Source: Helichrysum umbraculigerum (lineage: Eukaryota; Streptophyta; Magnoliopsida; Asterales; Asteraceae). Taken from it: a stretch of DNA of 64,000 bases. The stretch is from NCBI GenBank assembly GCA_949592205.1, contig CATIUR010000001.1:71901559-71965558 (forward strand), in the 5' to 3' direction. Positions 10,359 to 21,493 of this stretch are shown in pieces. Both the position numbers and the translations under genes were made by a program. Position 1 is the first letter of the stretch; the number at the start of each line of letters is the position of its first letter. Under the pieces are notes generated by a model, which did not search any database, had not been told where the DNA came from, and saw only the letters and a list, made by a program, of their open reading frames with translations.

Positions 10359-13259
10359 ACTACATACCTTCGGAGGTAGATAACTTAATAACTCAAATAG
10401 GAGATATGAATATTAAAGATAATATAGTAAACATAACACCTAAGATCAAACAAGAAAATTGGAATGCAAATGTAAATGATACTCCAAGTAGTAGCAAACA
10501 AATAGTCATAAGGAATGAATTTAATAGGACAACTAAAGGCTATGCAACGGTCCAATCAACTATAAGGAAAAAAGAAAATTATGTTCCCTATGAAGTCATG
10601 AAAAATGAACCAATTAATCCTTTTGGAATATATTTAGATTTAGATTGTATTAGTAATACGGAAGAAGCAATAGATAAATGGGAAAATGCCTTTAGAATTG
10701 CAATCTTGGTAAACAAAATGGAAATAGATTCTATTAAAGGTTTAAAAAAAAAAACTTTATTAAATAGTGCCTTAAGATTTTGGTAAAACATGCACCCAGA
10801 TACAAGAATTATTTTTGAAACAGATGATATAGTAGCAAATATTATAACTAGAGCTGTAGAAGTATTTAGACTTGAGTTTTGTGGAGAAGGAAACATTTTA
10901 AAAGATCCTTCTACTGTCCAAAAATATACTAATGCCTTACTAACGTTACAATTAGGCGATATTTGGGAAATAGATAGATATATATGTGTTTTTCAAGATT
11001 ATTATTATCATATATATAATCAAGTAATGGATATCGGTAGTTATTTACCGCTATTTTTTACCAAAATATCTTACCCATGGGGACAAAAATTAATAGATAT
11101 GTATAACCCATGAATGACAGAAACCCTAGGAAAAAGAATAATATTCTTAAGGGATAAACTAAGTGAATGGTGTGCAGATGCAATACTAGCCAAAACCACT
11201 AGAGGATTGAAGAAAAAAAATATCTTTATGTTGCGATAATCCTAAGATGCCTATAATGATAGGATGTGATAGTTATTATTATTATGGAAAAATTAAAAGG
11301 AAATACAAAAAGAGAAGCCAATATAAGAAGAGATACTATAAAAAGAGAAAAACAAGATTTTATAAGAAAAGAAGGTTTTAGACAAACTTATAAACCAACT
11401 TATAGAAGGAAACAAAAGCCTAAAGAATGTCAATGCTATTATTGCATAGAGATAGGTCATTATGCAAATAAATGTCCAAAAAAGTTTAATAAAAATATTA
11501 AAATATTTGAAATAGATGAATGTGACATCCGACGATTGAGGGTTACTGATTAACCTACTAGAAATCCTAATTACGTGTGTTTAGTTTAGTATTAGGCTAA
11601 ATACTTGTAATTACTTGTAACTATTTGTGTATTTATGTGAATATACACTCCCGTAATTGATTATATTACGCTTATGTAATTAGTTGTAATTACACTTACG
11701 CAATTTGGTGAAATTGTGCAAAACAACCGGACGAAGTCCGACCCTGTATAAATACGACGTTGGTGAAAACATTTCTATAAATAACTTTAATATGTTTTTA
11801 GAAGTTATTTATCATTATTTATTATTTTGTTAAAATAATACACGAAAAACCTAGACGTTTCGATTAAAACGTCTCAACCGCAACGGTAACGCGCGAATTT
11901 AGTTCGACAACCAAATAAACGTCAATAATTGATTTGGCAACATAAATTTAGTATTTTAAATAATACTTCAATGGAAATTTACCCAAAATATATCGTTAAT
12001 TAAAACGACTCAAAATAACGTTACGCGATTAAACCGTCATAGAACAAACACGCAAATCGAGGCCGATAATCTAACGGAACATTTTTCTAAATGTTTTAGG
12101 GTATTTAGAACAAGTATCTCAAGTAAACTTATCAAGACTTAAGTTATACTAAAAACGTGAGCTTAAATTAATTAACGAACATATACGTGTCGAAAACGAA
12201 CGAAAAACGTAACTAATTAAGTGAGAACAAGAAAATGACCAAAATACCCTTGGGTGGGACCCCCTAGGCCGCCCCCCCCCCCCCCCCCTGCCCCATGTGA
12301 TCCCATGTGCCACCCCTTTCCCTCCCCACTCTCCTTGCATGCAAAGTGATCATTTCAATTTTCCTTTCAAACCATACATGATACATGCAACTCCTTTTCT
12401 TCCATTTTCATTTCAACACTCCAACACTCAAATCAAACACTTCCAATTCCTCTCAAAAATCTGGAGAAAAACACAGCCCAAAAACCTCCATAAACCACCA
12501 TTAATCACCACCATTAATCAAGAACAAAGGAAGAAGCTAAACTCAAGATCAACATCATCATCATCCTACTTGTTCTTCTTCATCATTCCTTGTGAGAATC
12601 ACTAACTCCCTCACTTATTTTACTTTTAATCTACTGATTATGATGTTATTAAGCTCTATCAACAAGATTATGTCCAAACCTTGTGCTAAAATACGTTTTT
12701 ATAACTTATACTTTAACATGCATGAATCTGCCTAAAAATCGACAGTTCACGAAAATATTCGTATAAAATCATCTGTTAAGAGTTAGAGGTCGAATTTTTT
12801 TTTAAAATTTGCGTATCGAAAAGATCTACAACTTTCATGTTTTACACTTTTTCCAGAAACCTACTCATTTTTCTCTACGAGCCGATTTATAAGACTGACC
12901 AGGAAGTTTTTCGATAAAATGTGTTCGGTTGTTACGCGGCTTTATTTAACTATGTTAATGGACATATTGGAAGCTGAAATTTTGATATGTTAGTCAAGAC
13001 ACTTAGTAAATCAGTTGGTAAAAATTTGGAAGTTTGATTTGGACTATAGATAGGTGAAATCAGTTGGCGTAATGACCCGACATAAACCGAAAACATTAAA
13101 TCTTGAAGTTTAAGGTGTAAACTTGAAACCGACATCTCGAAACGACTACAATATGAAATAATAACTTTTATAAACTTTATTTACTGGAATATGGCTTGGG
13201 TGAAAGGTTCGGGTCAAACCGTCATAGTTGACCACGTTTTTGGACTTAGCAAATTGAGA

Positions 13260-13535
13260 CAGATTTAAGTGACGCATGATCCCCAAAATTCTAGCGACAC
13301 TTGGCAAGTGACGCTTGTAGTGACGCTACTTTATTTTAACGACACTCCCATAGTGACGCCCTTATTATCTGAAAATGCTTATGTACGACACTACTTAAGT
13401 GACGCTAAATCACTCTATCCGACACTTCTTAAGTGACGCTATTTAAATCTGAAAACGCATATTATGCGGCACTTCCTAAGTGCCGCCCCTAACTAGCAAG
13501 TGACGCATGAAGTGTCGCATGAAACAGAATCCTTA
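13260..13535. repeat. Array of CGACACT / AGTGACGC inverted motifs in the solo LTR
   Basis: Around eight units of AGTGACGC alternate with CGACACT (for example near 13288, 13307, 13340, 13385 and 13450), with one variant GCGGCACT/AGTGCCGCC near 13468-13486 where both arms changed together. The array sits at the position equivalent to the one in the LTR at 2583-5997. Confidence 0.75.
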
Positions 13536-14051
13536 AAAACTAGTTTTCTCACTAAGTGTTAAACTTCAAGTAACGTTAATACTTATACAATGCAACGTTA
13601 TAACTCATGAAACATACTATACATATGTAAGTATAACATCATCCTAATAATAATGTCTTAACGAATTATTATTACAAACTTTCACCAACGGGTCGTACAC
13701 GTTTTTGATAAACAAACTTGCACAACTTATTTGGACATACTAGTTGATGAACTAGCTCTAGGTGGACATTAACCCTCCACCTACACGATTGGCTTAAGTG
13801 GACATTGACCCCCACTTATACAATCACTCTAGATGGTCTTATAAGACATCTACTTACACAACCTTATACGCTTAGGACGTTAGAAGGTTGCGCTTTGGAC
13901 TTTGCTTGCTATTTGATTATTGCTTGCTACCTGCTTAACTCTGGTGAGTTTCATAGCCCCCTTTTTTTTACTGTTTTACAACTACTTTTGGGGGAGAATA
14001 CATACTACAACTGTTTTATACTCATTTTTGCATTCGTGCAATAACATATTT

Positions 14052-14160
14052 ACTTATCGTTTGTTAACGATACACTTGCAACTCATTTACTTATCGTTTG
14101 TTAACGATACACTTGCAACTCATTTACTCATCGTTTGTTAACGATACATTTACAACACCA
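14052..14160. repeat. Three 37-bp tandem repeats with an internal palindrome
   Basis: Units start at 14052, 14089 and 14126. Each contains ATCGTTTGTTAACGAT, an imperfect palindrome able to form a small hairpin. A diverged ATCGTTGGCTAACGAT lies downstream near 14468. All are inside the solo LTR. Confidence 0.85.
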
Positions 14161-15021
14161 CTGCTTTTATGATCACAAGTACTATAACAACTTTTTATAC
14201 GGATTGCATGAGACCTGAATAATCCACTAAAGTCCTCTACCCCATCATAGTCATTAAAATTTGTGCGTGAGTATTATTGGGTGGTACCATCAGGGTTTGA
14301 CAAACCTCGTCCGGGCTAGTCGCGCTAGCCAACCCACGGGCGCAGTATTACTTGTGATTTAGAGGTGTATTCGGATTAGTACACTTACCGGAGGCAAACA
14401 ACGTTAAGTTTGACTATGAGACTCATGTAAATGGTATACTTATATTGCATTTTGCAATACTTTTACTTATCGTTGGCTAACGATACTTTTAACTGTCATT
14501 TGCGAATGATACAACTTGAAATCTTGTGGATCATAACTAAACGATTGTTTACAAACCTATGAACTCACCAACTTTATGTTGACCTTTTAGTATGTATTTC
14601 TCAGGTAACCCGCCGCAGTAGGAAGCTTATGGAAAGCCTAGCTCGAGTCGCATTGTTTTCAAATTTCAAGAGATTAGATTGCATTTAGCTGTATTTGGTA
14701 TAATCAGTTATGTATTAGAAATCTCTTAGCGGTTTATGCGAACTCCAGACTTATTGTAAACATTTGAAATTATGGTAATGTAACTTTTTATTAAAACGTC
14801 TCATATAGAGGTCGTTTGTTGTAATCTTGTGTTGTGATATTTAATTTGGTCGGCGCCCCCATGACAACTCATGTTTCCGCTGCCACGTGTTTTGGGGGTG
14901 CGACAATGAAGATATTGAAAAAATGATTAATGAGATTTCATCCAAATTAATGACATTCAAGACATAGATTCCGATGAAAGCATATTCATTTTAACAGACA
15001 CCGAATACACATCGTCCGAAA

Positions 15022-15741
15022 ATGAGTAACTTAGAGATAACATCAACAATTTCTTCTAATATAGACGGATCGATAATAGATGATCAAAATGAACAAACTG
15101 AAGAATATAAACAAGAAATTTTAGTAGATAAGAAAAAGTTGAAACAAATACAACATGAACACTTTTCTTTATCTAACTATTCTAGATTTAAGATAAATAC
15201 TTTACAAATGTTAATAATAAGGCCTAGATAGAAACCATCACTTATTTAATGGATTAAATATCCAAGAAATAGCATTAGATATAAGTGTGACTTCCAACAA
15301 AGTAATGATATATATTTATTATGTAGAAAAGATATTCAAGACAAGTTACAAAAAATAAGGTCTGAAATAAGATGCGCTTTAGGATGGATACATATAGGAG
15401 CAATACAAATAATAATAAAATCAACCTTTAAAGAATGAATAGATAGTCCCATCGAATTAGCTATAATGGATAATAGAATTCAAAATAGAGAAAAATCATG
15501 TTTAGGAATTCTTAGAGGAAATTTGCAATATGGAAAATTGAAATTTAATATTTACCCAAGAATTTCTTATCATATACAAGATAAAGATTTTGATAAAACT
15601 TTAAGCTTATTACAAGACTTTAAAAGAAAGCATTTCTTTAAGAACGATAATAAAACTTATTCTATTACATATGCTATTTCTTATGCTATATCCAACACAC
15701 ATCATTCGGATTGTTTTAGCATAAAAGATATGATACTATAG
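15022..15741 (+). pseudogene. Pararetroviral movement protein (30K-like), copy B
   Basis: Starts at ATG 15022, overlapping the capsid stop (ATGAGTAA). It is open to 15231, then disrupted by a small insertion relative to copy A, and open again at 15466-15741. The hydrophobic block LGWIHIGAIQIIIKSTF (about 15380-15430) followed by DSPIELAIMDNR is the part I recognise as 30K-superfamily-like. These proteins carry virus between plant cells through plasmodesmata. The polymerase region follows immediately. Confidence 0.65.
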
Positions 15742-18276
15742 ATTTTCCTTACTTATTTAATGAAGTATGTAAAATACAAATACCTACAATACCTACTTGA
15801 TAGAGGAAATAGAGTCCAGGCCTCGAAATCTATATTTACAAGATAAACCATTATTAACTGGTCAAATTATGCCTAAATTATCTTTTACAAATACATGTGT
15901 ATTTAATCACCCCTTTAAAAAGACTAACTAGTTCAAATAGTTTTGAATCAATGATAACAGCTTAAGTAGATAACCTAAAAAAGTTATCAAGTCCAAGGAG
16001 AATATTATAATGGAATAAAACTTGTATCATTTAACATACTAATAGATACAGGAGCAAATGCTAATTATATAAGCCAAAAGTTATGCTCACAACTACAAAA
16101 GTTTAAATTAGATGAGCCCATCAATATACTAATTTTAACGGAGAATTACACGAAATAAATGAAGCAATAGAAACAATTTTAAAATTTGAACAACTTCTTA
16201 TTCCTGTAAGATTATTAATAGAAAATGAAGGAGAAAATGATACTTCGGATATTATGTTAGGACTAACATTTATAGAGAATGTTAAACCCTATCATATAAC
16301 ATCGTATATACCTAAATGACAAATCCTATTAGTATTTATATACCCATATGAATAACTTATAAAGATTATAGAGCTGAATATTTCGCAACATGCATAGATA
16401 ATGGTGCTGGAACGTGTATATGTAGATCAGATTGTTTTCCTAAAGAATACCACCAAGATTTAGAAACCCATATAGGAAGAGGAATATCCAATGCAATTAT
16501 TAAAATGGATAAAGGTATTAAAAATCCAATAATACTTTTAGGATCATATATGATAAAATGCCCTCCTTTTTACTTTTATGATCAATTATCATCTGATATT
16601 TTATTAGGAAATAACTTTCAACAAACATTTCATAAAGTTATATTCGATTATGTATCTTATCATGTAAGTTTTAAAACACCATGCCACCATTGGGTGATGG
16701 TCAAAAGACATAAAAGTGCCTATCGAAAACCAAGACCAATAAGATTTAAAACCCGCACATCCCAGCTTGGTGATATAGGTTACATAGAAAAAATGATTTT
16801 CCCTAAAGGAACACCTTTATTGAAATACCAAGGCATTCTAGATTACCAGGTTAATTTAAGAAAATTAGATTCGAATATAAAAGATTTCAGAGAAAGATTA
16901 AGAAAGTGTTATACTTACAACCCATTGCAATTTTGGGATAAAAATCAAATAACAGCTAAACTAGAAATGAAAGACAAAGATAAAGAAATTAGAGTAAAAC
17001 CTATGAGATACAACTCTGAAGATCATAAAGAATTTTAAATCAAATTAAAGAACTACTAGATTTTAAATTAATTAGATTAAGCAATAGCCCTCATAGCTCA
17101 CCTGCCTTTATTGTTAGAAAGCATGCACAGATGACTAGAGGAAAAGCTAAAATGGTAATAAATTATAAGAAATTGAATGAAAATACTGTATTTGACGGAT
17201 ACTTTTTACCACATAACGAAAGTCTAGTAAATTGAACTACCGATAAAAAGATATTCTCTAAATTTGATTGTAAAAGTGGCATCCAGATAGTATTACATAC
17301 ACAACATTTTTTACTCCCCAAGGGCAATATGAATGGCTTGTCATGCCATTTGGATTAAAAAATGCCCCACAAATATTTCAAAGAAAAATGGATAGTATTT
17401 TTAAAGATTATGATTTTATTTTTGTCTATATTAATGATTAATTAATTTTGTCTAATGATATTCGGTCACATTTAAAACATTTAGATGTTTTTGTTGATTT
17501 ATGTATAAAAAATGGATTAGCTTTATCTGAAAAGAAAATAAAATTATTACAAGAAATAATAGAGTTCTTAGAAATGAAAATTGATGGTAAAGGAATAGAA
17601 CTCTAAAGCCATATTTTAGAGAAAATTACAGCTTTTCCAGACAGATTAAAGGATAAGAAACAAGTTCAAAGTTTTCTTGGGATACTCAATTATGCTTATA
17701 ATTTTATCCAAAATTTAGCATTATTAAGAAAACCTTTTCAAGACTTGTTAAAAAAGGATAAAATTTTTAGTTTTGATAAAAAAACCTAGAAAATCAAGTA
17801 AAAAAGATAAAAGACCATCGTAAAAATTTACCTAAATTACAATTGCAAAAAGAAGATGATAATTTAATTCTTGAAACCGATGCTTCTGAAACCATTGGAG
17901 TGGAGTATTTAAACGGATAGATTATAATTCAGAACAACTTAAAATAGGAGAAAGTATATGTAGATATTGCTCTGGAACTTTTACAGATACCCAAACTAGA
18001 TATCATATTAATGAAAAAGAATAATTAGCTGTTGTAAAAAATTGTCAAAAGTTCTATTATTTTTTGATACCCAAAAACTTTCTGTTAAGGACAGATAATA
18101 CTCAGGTAAAAGCTTTTATTAAAAGTAATTTTCCTTCTAAACCTGAATTTAAAAGATTAATAAGATGGTAGACTCTTTTATCTGAATATAATTTTGATAT
18201 TGAGATTATCAAATCTAACAAAAATGTCTTAGCAGATTTCTTGACAAGAGATGGCAAAGAAAATCTAGGAAGTTGA
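15742..18276 (+). pseudogene. Pararetroviral polyprotein: two protease-like domains, RT, RNase H (copy B)
   Basis: A degraded pol. A first aspartic-protease-like domain has ILIDTGANANY (Asp codon at 16045) and a later DIMLGLTF (about 16248-16270). A second has DNGAGTC (Asp codon 16397) and DILLGNNFQ (about 16595-16620). An RT linker follows (FWDKNQITAKLEM), then RT blocks from about 17040, with the catalytic box reading YIND plus a stop at 17439-17441. RNase H shows LILETDASE near 17870, then RTDNTQVKAF near 18090 and VLADFLTRDGK near 18230-18260. There are many stops and frameshifts; no functional enzyme can come from it. Confidence 0.8.
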
Positions 18277-18292
18277 AAGAACTCTTCCTCTA

Positions 18293-19196
18293 ATGACGGA
18301 ACAGATAGAGACAATCAACGACATTGTTTCAGATATTATACAACGTCCCAGGAAATTCAGGACAAGTTAAAGATTTACTTACAACATCTTGTATGTTGAT
18401 AAGGACAAAAATGGGAATATATAAAACTGATAGCGGTAAGTTAAGGTTTTTGATAAAAGAAGAAACGAAAAAAATGGATATTGGTTCTTCTTCAAGGATA
18501 GATATTTCTTCTACTTCATCAGAAGAAACAGTGATGGACAAATCCTTAGAAAAAGAAAGTTCCAAAAAAGATGGAGAAACGTTTTCTTTTAGACCTCATT
18601 CTGAGAAAACCATGTTTAAAGATAAAAAAAATATTTTTGACAAACCCATGCCACTAAACTTTAATGAAATACAAAATTGTGTCATGAGAGAATTAACTAT
18701 CTACAAGGTTCTTCTCCCCAAGAAATTAGATATTGGTACGATTTTGGATCTATAAATTCGATATACCTCACTTCACCAAATTTTCCTGAGATTTCAGAAC
18801 TACCACTATGGATAGGAGAAGGAGTAAAAGATTGTTACTTAAAAAACCCAGCTATCACACCCAGAGATTAGTCTTAAAATTCCTCTCAGCAGGACCAGAT
18901 TTTTACGAAGAAAAAAGATATCCTGCCTGGCATTTTATACAATTGGGAAAATCTGAATGTTTTACAATTTCATTCCCAACAAATCGAAAAGAGTTTCAAA
19001 GATTTTGTCAAAGCGATATCCACTTTAAAAGGGCTATTGGCATTAGGATAGTTCTCAGGGGATGGAGGCTAGTTTTGAAAGAGGATTCTGCACCTACAGC
19101 GGAAAGAAACGATTTTTTTCATTAATGATATCTCCTGGAAAGATAACACCTAGTGCAGCTTTAATTTATTATGAAGGCTAAAAAAAATCTACTCAA
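18293..19196 (+). pseudogene. Putative transactivator/inclusion-body-like ORF, copy B
   Basis: The last ORF of the provirus, in the place where caulimovirids with this gene order encode a transactivator/viroplasmin. A start MTEQIETINDIVSDI at 18293 is followed by a frame change. An open stretch at 18324-18755 is rich in Ser, Lys and Glu, and further pieces follow at 18677-18871 and 18808-19125. The assignment rests on position and on a central block (FTKKKDILPGILYNW, FHSQQIEKSFKDFVKAI) that looks conserved-domain-like. I cannot confirm family homology without a search. Confidence 0.45.
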
Positions 19197-19534
19197 TAAA
19201 GGACATATAAGGTCAAGTCCACAGGCACAGGCAAAAATTTGTCAATACAGGCAACATGAAATGGGAACATGTCCAGCTTACTCTCCGCAAAAAGAAAAAG
19301 AGGAAGATACAGGCGTCTATTTAGTATCATCTGAGGATGATGAATAAGCAACAAATATGACACTTGCAATACTTGTGTAAATGTAGATAATGGCATAAAG
19401 TATACTCGAAGATATCTTTAAACGCAACAAGACAAAATGGATTTCAAGTTCAGATGAAGTTCACGTGACAACAAAACACTTAAAGTCTACTATGGTCCAA
19501 TAAATGAACGAGGTTCCACATGCAGACAAGCTTG

Positions 19535-19632
19535 AAGGATGATATTGTTTTGAAACTTGTATTGTAAAATATTGTATTTCAGTAAGGATGATATTGTTTT
19601 GAAACTTGTATTGTAAAATATTGTATTTCAGT
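19535..19632. repeat. Tandem duplication of a 49-bp unit upstream of the viral TATA box
   Basis: Two adjacent, essentially identical copies (19535-19583 and 19584-19632) of a unit beginning AAGGATGATATTGTTTTG. The second copy ends 13 bp before TATAAATA. The duplication is in the position of a pararetroviral promoter's upstream elements. Confidence 0.9.
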
Positions 19633-19645
19633 ATCGGATGGAGGA

Positions 19646-19739
19646 TATAAATATGTAACTGTACTGTAAGAAAGGATCATCGATCCTTATGCTTTCCTTT
19701 TCCTTTGTACTTGTAATATAAAAATAATGTTGAAATAAA
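19646..19739 (+). promoter_or_regulatory. Pregenomic RNA promoter TATA box and leader poly(A) signal
   Basis: TATAAATA at 19646-19653 would place transcription start near 19675-19680, and AATAAA at 19734-19739 lies about 60 bp further on. A TATA box followed at short distance by a poly(A) signal at the start of a long leader matches caulimovirid pregenomic RNA organisation, where the signal is bypassed on the first pass. Leader sequence from here to 20234 plus 9803-9839 totals roughly 600 nt before ORF 1. Confidence 0.65.
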
Positions 19740-20156
19740 ACCTTCATATTTTTCTTATAATTCCTCCGAGCATCTATTATGTTTAATTATTTATCTTTCT
19801 TACACAAATAATATCTCCAACTACATCCATATCCATTTTCTGTACGCCTAACGTAGGAAACGAAACTAGGCTGTGCTGAGTGTTGTTGAGGGAGCTACAG
19901 GGAAGTTACATGTTATATTAACAGGTTGGGGCTGGGACGCTCGTTAAAAGTCTCGTAGTATTACCCGACTACACTTCGGTCAAAAAAGAAGAAAGGTACG
20001 GAAGCATGTTGGACCCTTTATATATGTAATTATGAAATAATTTTAACATGTATGAATGTTCATGGTAATTATAAGGAATACTTTTTAAATATAAAAAACT
20101 TTAGTTACTTAGATAATGGTTTCAATTTTTATTTTCTTTACTGGCATGCTAGATTT

Positions 20157-20234
20157 TATATTTAATTACTTAGATAATCATTTAGTTGAGTTAGTTGTTT
20201 TGAACAGACAAAATATATCGGACACCCCCATATA
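20157..20234 (+). repeat. 3' terminal redundancy of pararetrovirus copy B
   Basis: About 75 bp nearly identical to 9725-9802, including TTTAATTACTTAGATAATCATTTA and the tail ending ATATATCGGA-ACCCCCATAT. It stops just before the primer-binding site, so the integrated molecule carried the pre-PBS end of the genome at both termini. Confidence 0.85.
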
Positions 20235-20241
20235 TATATAA

Positions 20242-21493
20242 GCCAAAATGTATATTAGTACCCTTAACTTGGATGACTAAATTTTTTAGTACCCTGAACT
20301 ATTAAGGGTGTAGCATAGTACCCCGAACTTGAAAAAGTGGTAAATATAATACCTTGATTCAGTTTTGACTCGGAGCATGAAATTCACGTGACTTTTTAAC
20401 TTTTTGAACTAATGAGACATTGACATCTGTTAATACATAATCTGCCTATCACAATTATCACAATCAAAGTATAATGATTTTTATTATTTAGGGAGAGAGA
20501 TATGAAACTTTTGCCGATCGAGTAAATGAAATTGCTGTTTTGTGTGTATGTAGTGTAAAATTGAAGTTTAAACCTACTGGAATGAACTTTTTATTTGTCA
20601 TTCTTGCTCCAGATTCATGCTCGGTATGAAAATTATCAACTTTCTTTGTGTTCCTATTGTAATCATGGGGTAAACAATTTTGACGAGAAGAATAAGATTC
20701 AATGACATAAATAAATAAGAAGGCTTATAAACCATGTAAACAACTCACCGTTAAATGTTAATACAGCTTGCTTGAATATTCATTCAGTGTGTCTTGCTTA
20801 ATTTGGAGGTAATTGATTTTAGGTTGGAGATGAAGATGAACAAGTGGCTTTAAAGAAAAAAAAAAAAGGGGGGTAAATAAAAGGCAGATTATGTATTAAC
20901 GGATGTCAATGTCTCGTTAGTTCACAAAGTTAAAAAAGTCACGTGAATGTCATCCTCTGAGTCAAAATTGAGTCAATGTATTATATTTACCACTTTACCA
21001 AGTTCGAGGTACTATGCTACACCCTTAATAGTTCAGGGTACTAAAAAACATAGTTATCCAAATTCAGGGTACTAATATACATTTGGGAATATGTTAGCTA
21101 CACCTTGGTGTAGCCAACTTAGCTACACCAAAACGTCAATTTTAAGCATAAAACTATATTTTTTGATGCCGTTTTGTATCCTAAACTTGTTAATATCTCT
21201 AATCAATCATCTCTAACATCTTTCATTAATATAGTTGCTAGTGTCTTTTGGTTTTTATTCTTTAATCAACTTCCCTTCACGAAAATGGTTCTAAAGAGTT
21301 TACATTTGCAACTGTAATTATCTTAAATGTAAATGTCAAAAATAGATGTTGTTTTTAATAGATTAGGGATATTAACAAGTTTCGGATACAAAACGGCATA
21401 AAAAATTACAGTTTTATACTTAAAATTGACGTTTTGGTGTAGCTAAGTTGGCTACACCAAGGTGTAGCTAACATATTCCCTATACATTTTGGC
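20242..21493. mobile_element. MULE-like foldback element with long terminal inverted repeats
   Basis: Left arm starts GCCAAAATGTATATTAGTAC at 20242. The right arm is its inverse, ending TACATTTTGGC at 21493. Arms of about 210 bp are inverted repeats (20242-20457 against 20883-21084 plus the 21481-21493 tip). No transposase is present. It sits in a (TA)n tract, so the target duplication is ambiguous. Its right tip is split by the 21085-21480 element. Copy B of the pararetrovirus ends immediately to its left. Confidence 0.75.
21085..21480. mobile_element. Nested MULE-like MITE (396 bp)
   Basis: Starts GGGAATATGTTAGCTACACC and ends with the exact inverse. Inverted arms are about 120 bp. It is flanked by a perfect 9-bp duplication TATACATTT (21076-21084 and 21481-21489), the length typical of Mutator-like elements. 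It inserted into the right terminus of the 20242-21493 element. It has no coding capacity. Confidence 0.9.

Larger units (their letters stand above)
11521..14905 (+). mobile_element. Solo LTR (3385 bp) inserted in pararetrovirus copy B
   Basis: Begins TGTGACATCC and ends GGGGTGCGACA, flanked by a perfect ATGAA duplication at 11516-11520 and 14906-14910. The viral capsid frame resumes after it (IDE, then DIEKMIN), exactly as in uninterrupted copy A. There is no internal region, so it is a solo LTR left by recombination between two LTRs. It shares GACGTTGGTGA (about 11757), CACCAACGGGTCGTACACG (about 13683) and the CTCTGGTGAGTTTCATAGCCCC box (about 13940) with the LTR at 2583-5997. A G-homopolymer-rich tract lies near 12270. 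Confidence 0.92.
10337..15029 (+). pseudogene. Pararetroviral capsid protein, copy B (split by solo LTR)
   Basis: Coat-protein ORF from ATG 10337, with a stop at 10784-10786, a continuation at 10790-11113, a stop there, and the C-terminal part at about 11230-11520 continuing at 14906-15029. The middle holds conserved helical blocks (DIVANIITRAVEVFRLEF; IWEIDRYICVFQDYYYHIY). The C-terminus has a basic tract and an intact CCHC knuckle CYYCIEIGHYANKC near 11434-11475, then an acidic Ser-rich tail. In the family the knuckle packages nucleic acid. The 11521-14905 solo LTR interrupts between knuckle and tail. The stop at 15027-15029 overlaps the movement-protein start at 15022. Confidence 0.75.
9725..20234 (+). 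mobile_element. Endogenous pararetrovirus copy B (near full length, interrupted by a solo LTR)
   Basis: A Caulimoviridae-type genome of about 7.1 kb once the solo LTR (11521-14905) is discounted. It starts about 78 bp upstream of the primer-binding site and ends with the same 75-78 bp (20157-20234), so slightly more than one genome length is integrated. Order: two small ORFs, capsid, movement protein, protease-RT-RNase H, transactivator-like ORF, then a noncoding region with TATA box, poly(A) signal and leader. Capsid before movement protein resembles solendo-/cavemovirus-like genomes. Multiple stops and frameshifts show it is inactive. Confidence 0.85.
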
